This document shows positions 53,215-60,623 of a DNA stretch of 64,000 nt, in pieces. The first letter of the stretch is position 1. Each line of letters begins with the position of its first letter. The notes below the pieces were generated by a model. That model had not been told where the DNA came from, did no database searches, and saw only the letters and a list, made by a program, of their open reading frames with translations. The stretch is from JAXGPX01 sp040766745 (lineage in GTDB: Bacteria > Bacillota > Sulfobacillia > Fermentithermobacillales > Fermentithermobacillaceae), in assembly GCA_040766745.1 (NCBI GenBank), contig JAXGPX010000001.1, positions 558,001 through 622,000 on the forward strand, written 5' to 3'. The position numbers and the translations under genes are program-made.

Positions 53215-54009
53215 TTAGATAATCTCTTCCAAACCTCCTATAACGGCGTCAGGATGTTGTTGGGGCGAGAAGTTACAGGGCAAACAACGGCATCTGCAAA
53301 GCACTGATTTCATGCCCATGGCTCTCGGCCCAAGGACATCCTCTAGTAGCCTGTCACCTGTGAATAGTACTTCTTTAGCAGCAACTCCTGCCAGGCCCAG
53401 TGCCTCCAGGTATATTTTTCCATGAGGCTTTCGCCATCCCACTTCAGAACTAAGAACTCTGAAGTTTACTAGTTCCATAATCCCTGTGTCTGCCAGATAC
53501 CTGTCCATGATATGAGGCGGAATAGACGTATTTGAGACAATGCCTGTAGTAAACCCTGCCCTCTTGAGCCTTGACAGCACGCTTATGGTATCAGGAAACA
53601 CCACACAGAAACGGGATAAGCAATGGCCAAACACGTCGCCTGCGTGTTGTATAAGGCCACTGTCCAATACCACCTGTTGGCAGGATAGGGATTCTGAAAC
53701 TACTCTGTAAAGATCGATTTCTCGCAGCGAGTCAGGGCAAGGAACGCTCAGGCCTTGTGGGTTGGGCCTTAACCCGTCAATCCTGCTTAGCAAAGATTCT
53801 TTGAGATTATCCTGCAGCACTTGCCTTCCTGTGGCACTGCGAACTTCTTCTGCTACCCGGGAAACTGCAAAGTCCAACACTTCATCCTTATCTTTTTCGC
53901 CGAAGGGTTTCCACAAGGTGCCTCCCAGGTCAAACAAAACCACCCTAATCTCAGGAAACCGCGAGAGTATGCTTTCGTCTGAAATTGCTTTGTTCTCGTT
54001 GCCAGTCAA
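53215..54009 (-). CDS. HAD-superfamily hydrolase lacking the second motif-I aspartate
   Basis: Haloacid-dehalogenase-fold protein, 264 residues. Motif I reads VVLFDLGGTLW, with nucleophile Asp27 but Gly29 in place of the usual second Asp (DxD) that acts as acid/base in phosphatases. Motif II is GIVSNTS, motif III contains the Lys of WRKPHGKIY and motif IV is LFTGDRLLEDV. The Asp-to-Gly change suggests it is not a standard phosphatase. The start is a TTG after GGGGGAGG. No close functional neighbour. Confidence 0.85.
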   Translation of the reverse strand: MTGNENKAISDESILSRFPEIRVVLFDLGGTLWKPFGEKDKDEVLDFAVSRVAEEVRSATGRQVLQDNLKESLLSRIDGLRPNPQGLSVPCPDSLREIDLYRVVSESLSCQQVVLDSGLIQHAGDVFGHCLSRFCVVFPDTISVLSRLKRAGFTTGIVSNTSIPPHIMDRYLADTGIMELVNFRVLSSEVGWRKPHGKIYLEALGLAGVAAKEVLFTGDRLLEDVLGPRAMGMKSVLCRCRCLPCNFSPQQHPDAVIGGLEEII

Positions 54010-54174
54010 TTTAATACCTCCCCCTAAACATACTATCGAACCTGGAACAAAGTACAAGCAGTACAGAGACCCGTGGTTGTCAAGGGCAAATTGAACAGGC
54101 GGTGCAGGAATTACGTACCGGAGAATGAATTAGTACGTGTACCATAACTGTATTGATAAAGGAGGGCTAAGGTT

Positions 54175-55356
54175 TTGCAGGATACGGCAATAATCAACGG
54201 ACTGGTCTATACTGCAAGCAGCAACCCTGAATTACCGTTCAAAATCGAAAAAGGCACAGTTCTCATTGGGAGCGGCAAGATCAAGGCAGTCGGAAAACAC
54301 GTTGACATTCCAGGCAATGCCAAAATACTTGATATTTCCGGGAAAATAGTCACTCCCGGGTTCATTGACGCCCATTGTCACATAGGAATCTCAGAAGATG
54401 GAGCCACCTCGGCAGGACGTGATACCAACGAATCATCGGAACCTGTAACTGCCGAGGTACGTGCACTTGACGCAGTCAATCCAAAGGACGTAGCTTTCCA
54501 AGACGCAATTACTGCAGGAATCACGTGCGTCCAAACAGACCCAGGCAGTGCCAATATCATAGGCGGGCAGACTCTGGTCATGAAAACCTGGGGATCTGCA
54601 GTAGTAGATGAACTTGTAGTGCTGTTTCCCAGTGGTATGAAAGCTGCACTGGGAGAAAACCCAAAACGGGTATATGGGGCTCAGGATAAAATGCCAAAAA
54701 CCAGAATGGGAAATGCGGCTGTTATGCGAAAGGCTTTGGTTCAGGCCAAAGACTACTTGCGAAAGAAAGAGTCTACCGCCGCCGGCAAGGCCCCGGATTT
54801 TGACTTTCGAATGGAAGCTCTTGTAAAAGTTCTTCAAAAGGAATTGACGTTGAGAATCCATTGCCACAGGGCCGATGACATTATTACCGCCATAAGGATC
54901 GCAAGGGAATTCGACATCGACATATCCCTGGAACACTGTACAGAAGGAGACAAAGTAGCAAAGAGCGTAAGGGAAAGCGGCTATCCGGTAACCATGGGCC
55001 CTTGTCTCACAGATAAAAGCAAACTCGAGGTAAAGGACATTGGTTTCGCAGCACCTGTAGCTCTGTCCAGGGCCGGGGTAAAATTGGCACTTGTTACGGA
55101 CCACCCTGTGTTTCCCATTCAGTATTTGCGGCTATGCGCCGGACTTGCAATACGTGAAGGAATGGATGAGGATCTAGCTCTTCTGTCAATTACTCGCTAC
55201 CCTGCTGAGATCGCAGGGGTAGCTGACAGGGTCGGATCTATTGAGCCTGGCAAAGACGCCGACCTGGTGATTTGGGACAAAGATCCGTTCGAGTACGATT
55301 CCAATGCCGTACTTACTTTCATCGGCGGCAAGCCTGTATATGAAGGAAAGTTCTAA
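54175..55356 (+). CDS. Metal-dependent amidohydrolase (imidazolonepropionase-like), copy 1
   Basis: Amidohydrolase-superfamily enzyme, 393 residues. It has the N-terminal beta domain and the first metal motif in IDAHCHIGI (HxH). Later ligands are His in RIHCHRADDI and LEHCTE, with the Asp in VTDHPVFP. The C-terminal repeat AEIAGVADRVGSIEPGKDADLVIWDKDPF (shown in part as VGSIEPGKDADLVIW) is typical of the superfamily. The start is a TTG after GGAGGG. It is the first of two tandem paralogues, 19 nt before the next. The substrate is unknown. Confidence 0.9.
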   Translation: MQDTAIINGLVYTASSNPELPFKIEKGTVLIGSGKIKAVGKHVDIPGNAKILDISGKIVTPGFIDAHCHIGISEDGATSAGRDTNESSEPVTAEVRALDAVNPKDVAFQDAITAGITCVQTDPGSANIIGGQTLVMKTWGSAVVDELVVLFPSGMKAALGENPKRVYGAQDKMPKTRMGNAAVMRKALVQAKDYLRKKESTAAGKAPDFDFRMEALVKVLQKELTLRIHCHRADDIITAIRIAREFDIDISLEHCTEGDKVAKSVRESGYPVTMGPCLTDKSKLEVKDIGFAAPVALSRAGVKLALVTDHPVFPIQYLRLCAGLAIREGMDEDLALLSITRYPAEIAGVADRVGSIEPGKDADLVIWDKDPFEYDSNAVLTFIGGKPVYEGKF

Positions 55357-55374
55357 CTCTGGAGGTGAGCATCT

Positions 55375-56544
55375 GTGGACCAAATAACAGCTGTTATCAA
55401 CGCAAATTTATATCCGGTATCCAGCCCGCCTATTGAAAGAGGCGTGCTGCTGTTCGCCGGAAGTAAGATTCTTCAGATTGGAGAAAACATCCCTGTTCCA
55501 AATGAAGCAATAGTTCTTGATGCGTCTGGCAAAGTGATAGTGCCAGGGTTTATTGACGCCCATACTCACATAGGAATCTGGGGTGAATGGTACGGACAAC
55601 CTGAGTACGATGGAAACGAAGGCTCGAACCCTGTTACGGCAGGAGTACGTGCCATAGACGCTGTATGGCCCGGCCACTTTGCTTTTCAGGATGCAAGATC
55701 GGGCGGAGTAACTTGTGTCCAAATTACTCCCGGCTCAGGCAATGTTATAGGCGGTGAAACAGTGGTAATCAAAACCTCAGGAACTGTGGCCGATGATATG
55801 GTTGTAAGAAACCCTGCAGGAATGAAAGCCGCCCTGGGTGAAAATCCAAAAGGATCTTACGGCTCAAGAGGCAGAGCTCCGAAAACCAGAATGGGAATTG
55901 CCTCTATACTCAGAAGTTCTCTGATGAAAGCCAGGGAACATATGAGAAAACTCGAATCTGCCGGCGCCGATCCATCTAAGCAACCTGATACAAACCTAGA
56001 CATGCTCAGCCTCACAAAAGTACTGAATAAGGAAATTCCTCTAAGGGTACATGCCCACAGGGCTGACGATATTGTAACGGCAATTAGGATAGCAGAGGAA
56101 TTTGGCATTGATTATTCAATAGAGCACTGTACTGACGGGGCAACAGTTGCTGAATTCCTTGGAAAGAAGCAGGCCAGAGTAAATGTTGGCCCGAGCATGT
56201 GGTCAAGGGCAAAGATTGAGACCCTGAACATTTCAGCAAAAACGCCAGGTATCCTGGCAAGAGCCGGCTGTAAGGTAAGCATAATAAGTGACCACCCATT
56301 CCACCCCATTCAGTTCCTGTCAACAGCGGCAGCAGTGGCCTGGGCAAATGGCATGGCCAAGGAAGAAGCGTTAAGGGCAATAACCCTTACGCCTGCTGAA
56401 ACCCTTGGAATTGAGGACAGGGTTGGAAGCCTGGAACCAGGAAAAGACGCAGACTTCACGATCTGGACAGGGCATCCATTCCAAATCCGGTCCAAAATTG
56501 AATCTGTTTTCCTTGAAGGCAAGAACGTCCCGGTACAGGATTAG
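55375..56544 (+). CDS. Metal-dependent amidohydrolase (imidazolonepropionase-like), copy 2
   Basis: Paralogue of the preceding gene, 389 residues. Ligands are in DAHTHIGI (HxH), RVHAHRADDIV, IEHCTDG and ISDHPFHP, and the ending repeats VGSLEPGKDADFTIW. The two share long blocks such as AAALGENPK and MGIASILR-type helices, so they arose by duplication. The start is a GTG after GGAGGTGAG. Both have intact metal motifs, so they probably act as a pair or on related substrates. Confidence 0.9.
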   Translation: MDQITAVINANLYPVSSPPIERGVLLFAGSKILQIGENIPVPNEAIVLDASGKVIVPGFIDAHTHIGIWGEWYGQPEYDGNEGSNPVTAGVRAIDAVWPGHFAFQDARSGGVTCVQITPGSGNVIGGETVVIKTSGTVADDMVVRNPAGMKAALGENPKGSYGSRGRAPKTRMGIASILRSSLMKAREHMRKLESAGADPSKQPDTNLDMLSLTKVLNKEIPLRVHAHRADDIVTAIRIAEEFGIDYSIEHCTDGATVAEFLGKKQARVNVGPSMWSRAKIETLNISAKTPGILARAGCKVSIISDHPFHPIQFLSTAAAVAWANGMAKEEALRAITLTPAETLGIEDRVGSLEPGKDADFTIWTGHPFQIRSKIESVFLEGKNVPVQD

Positions 56545-56678
56545 TCGTCAACCTATTTCCAAAGGGCCTGCGCCAGCGGTGGGTTTTAGGGTACAGCAAA
56601 ACAGCCTGGTACGGTATAATCATCTAGGTTACACTTGAATCTCAGACGTATTAACTTTATGGGGGGTTTGCCGGGCCA

Positions 56679-57437
56679 TTGATAGACCCTGTTGCCATAG
56701 ACCTTGGTTTCGTTACAATACGATGGTATGGGATCATGTCTGCACTTACCATTCTTGGCGGCATCTGGCTGGGCCGTTATTGGGCAGCAAAGTTCTCTCT
56801 GGATACTGATGACTTTGACACAATTGCCCTTGCGTGCATCCCTTCATGGATGGTAGGTGCAAGAGCGGCCTATGTACTTGTGAATCTGCAGTCGTACCGT
56901 GGCCGGCCATTGGAAATCATACGTATTGATCACGGAGGATTGGCTTCACAAGGAGGCTTGTTCCTCACTTTTGCCGTTGTGTGGGTCCTGGCCAGGCACA
57001 TGAGAGTCCCATTTTGGACTCTGGCCGATTCTTTTGCCCCAGCCTTTGCCTTAGGGCATATACTCATTAGAATCGGTAATTTTGCCAATGGCGAATTATA
57101 TGGTGCCCCTACAGACTTGCCCTGGGGAATGGTGTTTCCAGGAACTTTTGAACCACGGCATCCGAGCATGCTGTATGAAGGAGCAGGTGCAGTGATTGTT
57201 TTGGCCTTGTCAATCTTCTGGGCAAAGCGGCGAAGCCACCAAGGAGACGTCTTTCTAAAGACCCTGATTGCAATATCATTACTCCGGTTCTTTGTAGACT
57301 TTACACGGGAAGCCGGAGAGCAGATGTATGCCGGGCTTGCAATAAGTCAACTCCTTGCACTGGCGTCTATTGCAATTGCATTGATACTCCTGCGCAAACA
57401 CCTTAGAACCGAAAATCCTAATGCTCAGGTAAAGTAA
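56679..57437 (+). CDS. lgt: Prolipoprotein diacylglyceryl transferase
   Basis: Attaches diacylglycerol to the lipobox Cys of lipoproteins such as MetQ in this window. The 252-residue membrane protein has about seven hydrophobic segments and the Lgt signatures GGLASQGGLF and GRIGNFANGELYG in the form RIGNFANGELYGAPTD, plus RHPSMLYEG. The start is a TTG giving IDPVAIDLG. The spacing to GGGGGG upstream is long at about 12 nt. The spacer before it contains a possible -10 (TATAAT at about 56613-56618). Confidence 0.95.
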   Translation: MIDPVAIDLGFVTIRWYGIMSALTILGGIWLGRYWAAKFSLDTDDFDTIALACIPSWMVGARAAYVLVNLQSYRGRPLEIIRIDHGGLASQGGLFLTFAVVWVLARHMRVPFWTLADSFAPAFALGHILIRIGNFANGELYGAPTDLPWGMVFPGTFEPRHPSMLYEGAGAVIVLALSIFWAKRRSHQGDVFLKTLIAISLLRFFVDFTREAGEQMYAGLAISQLLALASIAIALILLRKHLRTENPNAQVK

Positions 57438-57467
57438 AACTTCGAAACCGAGAAAGGGGATAAGCCT

Positions 57468-58250
57468 ATGAAGCGAATACATACTCTCACCAAAGAAGCA
57501 AGGGAACTTCTTGAACCTGCAGTTCTCCAATATATCCATGATACTTTTTGCTGTAATCCCAAACTTGGAAAGGCCTTTGTGGATAATGAAGACAACCCAA
57601 AATCGTGCATCTTACTGCTGAATCACTGGCTGTTCTTTGGAGGGAATGTGTCGGAAGAATGTCTGGCCTTTATATCCAATGAAATATTGACAGGCGATGT
57701 CCAAAACCGCCTGCATATCCTTTACATAATCTACCCTAATAATGAGTGGAAGAATGCTCTCGTGACACTATTTCCCGACAAGAGCAAACTGTACCAGCAG
57801 AGTCTTTACAGGTCGACTCCAAAATGCACAGGCAATCTGCCAGGTTATAATAATATAGTAGAGATCACCCCTGAATTGATGAGCTCCAATACAGCCAATC
57901 TTGACATGATAAAGAATGAAGTGTTGTCAACAGCAACCTATGACGATATGGAAGATTTCTTTAGTCGCGGCTTCGGTTTCGCACCGGTCATTGACAATAA
58001 AGTATGTGGCTTTTGCACAAGTGAGTATCCAAGCGAAAATGCAATAGCAATAGGCATTGAGGTACTGAAAGAGTATCAAAAACAAGGATATGCAAGAGCC
58101 ATGACACAAGCGTTTCTAAACAAAGCTGCACAACGTAACTTGGATGTATACTGGCAATGCTGGAAAGACAATACAGCTTCTGTCAAAACTGCTCTGTCTT
58201 CTGGATTCGAAAAAGTTGCTGATTATCCAATGCTCTTTGTGAAATTGTAG
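57468..58250 (+). CDS. GNAT-family N-acetyltransferase
   Basis: Acetyl-CoA-dependent acetyltransferase, 260 residues. The C-terminal half has motif A (IEVLKEYQKQGYARAMTQAF) and a motif B-type WQCWKDNTASVKTALSSGFEKV. The N-terminal 130 residues do not look like a GNAT fold. The substrate is unknown. The DNA is visibly more AT-rich than nearby genes, so recent gain by transfer is possible. AGGGGAT precedes the ATG. It is followed by convergent thioredoxin-like gene remains. Confidence 0.82.
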   Translation: MKRIHTLTKEARELLEPAVLQYIHDTFCCNPKLGKAFVDNEDNPKSCILLLNHWLFFGGNVSEECLAFISNEILTGDVQNRLHILYIIYPNNEWKNALVTLFPDKSKLYQQSLYRSTPKCTGNLPGYNNIVEITPELMSSNTANLDMIKNEVLSTATYDDMEDFFSRGFGFAPVIDNKVCGFCTSEYPSENAIAIGIEVLKEYQKQGYARAMTQAFLNKAAQRNLDVYWQCWKDNTASVKTALSSGFEKVADYPMLFVKL

Positions 58251-58307
58251 AATATGCATGCGGCGTAAGGCTCCATTAGCCTACCGTCAAGGCTTGAACT
58301 TATCACC

Positions 58308-60353
58308 TTATTGCTCTAAGGCCATCTCTCCGGGCGAACTCACAGGAGGCCTGCAAGATTTGCCCTTGCACACATATGCAAGGGTATGTTCGTCTCTTGA
58401 GGCGTAGTCATTGAAAGCATTGGCCATTTCTCCCAGATTGTCTGCATAAGCCCACGTTCCGAAGGGCTGGTATTCAACCAGGAGTCTATTATGAAAAGGT
58501 GCTGGATCTGGCCCTGCGATCACCACATCGGTTCCTCCGTCTACAGCATACGAAAGAGCAAATAGCCAGAATGGAAAGGCTGCAGGGTTCCTTGAAATTT
58601 CCTTCGAGAACGTGTTTAGCTGCTCTAACGCGATTTTCTCGTAGTCCCCATCCCGGAGCAGCCTTGTAAGCCTCTGAAAGTTGTAGGCCATTACGGCATT
58701 TCCAGACGGAAGGGCCCCATCATATACAGACTTTCGTCTTACCGGAAGATGGCTTACGTCTTTTCCTGAAAGATAGAAGCCTCTGCTTTCTTCGTCATAG
58801 AACAGATCAACAGCTTCTTCAGCCACAAACCTTGCGTTCTGCAAATATCCCGGATCGAGTGTGTGAAGGTACATTTCAATAAGTGCCCAGAGCAGGTAAG
58901 AATAGTCGTCTATAGTTGCCAGCCCTCTTAACGCCCCGTTCCTATAGCCTATGTGGAACCTCCCGTTTACAAGGCACTTTTCGAAAATAAGGTCCATGGC
59001 ACTTTCAGCAGGATCCAGATACCCTGTATCTCCGGTTATTCCATAGGCTTTCAGCAAAGAAATGATCATAAGACTATTCGGGCCTATCAAAATCTTCTCA
59101 TCACGCATAGGGTGGGCACGGCACTCACGACGGGCCAACAGGGCCTGTCTGGTAGCTTCGCCCATCTTCAGAGACAAATCCTTGCCTACCAGATTAAGAA
59201 CAGTTTTCCCGTGGAAATTCCCTTCCTCTGTAATACCGTAGTTGGTTATGACATCACAAGCATCTTCCCTGAGAACCTGTGTAAGTTCCTCTGGAGTCCA
59301 TACGTAAAATTTTCCCTCTTCGCCTTCTGAATCCGCATCTTCTGCAGTGTAGAAACCACCGGCAGGGTTCTTGAGAACTCTCATAACATAGTCGATTATC
59401 TCGAGCCCGAAACTGAGGTAAAACTTATCCTTGGTCACCTTGTAAGCTTCGAGTGCTGCAAGAGAAACTAAAGCGTTGTCATACAGCATCTTCTCAAAAT
59501 GGGGTATAAGCCACTTTCTATCAGTTGCGTACCTGCAAATCCCAAAACCCAGGTGATCGTAAATGCCTCCCCTGTACATGTTTCCAAGGGTATTCTCAAC
59601 CATTGAAATGGCACTATGGTCTTTCTTCAGACAGTAGTATCCAAGAAGAAAGATGATATAGCCTGGCATAGGAAATTTGGGTGCTCCAAAGAAGCCGCCA
59701 AACTCAGGATCATAAGCTTCTTTCAACTGCTGGAACCCTTTTTCAACAACCTCCAAAATGTCAGGTACACCTATTTGGGCGCCCTGAACCACTGCATCAC
59801 GTTTAGCAGAAGGCCCTTCTCCATTGGACTCTGTGGCTGACAGTATTCTTGAGCCGAGGGATATCAACTTCCCCCTGTCTTGTGCCCACATTGCATTCAG
59901 AGAAGAAAGCACTTTCTTCAGGCCAGGGCCCACATAGCTGTCCCGTGGCGGAAGATAAGTTCCGGCAAATACGGGAGCCTTGTCGGGGGTCATGATGATA
60001 GTCAAAGGCCATCCCCCGCTGCCGGTCATTATTTGACATACATGCATGTATAGTTCATCAACATCAGGATGCTCTTCCCTATCAACTTTGATTGAGACGA
60101 AATTGGAATTTAGAATGTCTGCTATTTCACGGTCTCCAAAACTTTCCCGTCCCATTACGTGGCACCAGTGACAGGTAGATTTCAACCTGTGCTAGGAATA
60201 CCCAATAGACAAGAAGATAAGCTTACCTTCCTGCTTGGCTTTATCAAAAGCCTCACTGCTCCATGGAAACCAATCTACAGGATTATGGGCGTGTTGCAGT
60301 AGATAAGGGGACTTCTCATGGGTTAGTCTATTGGGTTCTTTGCTCTTAGGCAC
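58308..60353 (-). pseudogene. YyaL/SPATA20-type thioredoxin-domain gene interrupted by in-frame amber codon
   Basis: Encodes a thioredoxin-like domain fused to a six-hairpin glycosidase-like domain (DUF255 family, function unclear). Translation from a GTG at 60353, 9 nt after GGAGG, gives 53 residues that match the normal start of the family (LTHEKSPYLLQHAHNPVDW, FLSIGYS). Then TAG at 60194-60192, five codons HRLKS, and the expected TCHWCHVM with CxxC. The family reads GYSTCHWCH, so exactly 18 nt containing the stop were inserted in frame. The rest (about 620 residues, including AGGYDHLGFG-like and FTAEDADSEGEEGKFYVW in part) is intact. Restart at the TTG at 60185 would lose the first 56 residues. 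Confidence 0.85.
60177..60194 (-). other. 18-nt in-frame insertion carrying TAG before the CxxC motif
   Basis: Sequence TAGCACAGGTTGAAATCT. Together with the next bases it makes an inverted repeat ACAGGT-n8-ACCTGT (60171-60190). Removing it restores the canonical GYS-TCHWCH join. Confidence 0.8.
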
Positions 60354-60359
60354 AGGGCA

Positions 60360-60599
60360 TCACCTCCTGTCTTGGCCAGACCATTCCTGCCAGGCTACCT
60401 TTCTATTGTCTTCAGATTTGCCCATAGTATTCTGGCAGAACGGTGTCGATTCCGCTGAGGTGTGGCCAGTGTCAGTGGTAAACTTTTCCCCAACTTGTTC
60501 GATTTTAACAGGTAGTAGGCTTTGGTAAGCCCAGTAGACTGCCAAAGGCCTTTTTGTTGACACTGTGATTTGAACCGGTTGTCCGAATAGATCCAGCAT
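60360..60599 (-). CDS. Doubtful small ORF upstream of the interrupted gene (DUF6504-like start)
   Basis: A 79-codon frame ending inside the ribosome-binding site of the interrupted gene, which is a coupled arrangement. The first half, LFGQPVQITVSTKRPLAVYW, faintly resembles small DUF6504 proteins (P-V-x-V ... RP ... W). The second half does not. There is no ribosome-binding site before the ATG, and the frame overlaps the region needed for the chemoreceptor promoter. It could be a decayed or frameshifted remnant. Confidence 0.3.
   Translation of the reverse strand: MLDLFGQPVQITVSTKRPLAVYWAYQSLLPVKIEQVGEKFTTDTGHTSAESTPFCQNTMGKSEDNRKVAWQEWSGQDRR
60479..60505 (+). promoter_or_regulatory. Possible sigma-D/sigma-28 promoter of the chemoreceptor gene
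   Basis: TAAA, 16-nt spacer, TCGATTT, close to the motility sigma factor form TAAA-N15-CCGATAT. It lies about 120 nt before the chemoreceptor start. Proposed because chemoreceptors are often under this sigma factor; evidence is limited to this match. Confidence 0.4.
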
Positions 60600-60623
60600 G
60601 CAGTTGAAAGTACGAACAGGGGG

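Noticed and set aside
60177..60194. Pyrrolysine or other recoding at the amber codon
   Set aside because: The codon is an extra one in inserted sequence, not a replacement of a conserved residue, and many genes here end in TAG; I have no evidence for recoding, so I list the gene as interrupted and leave recoding only as a test.
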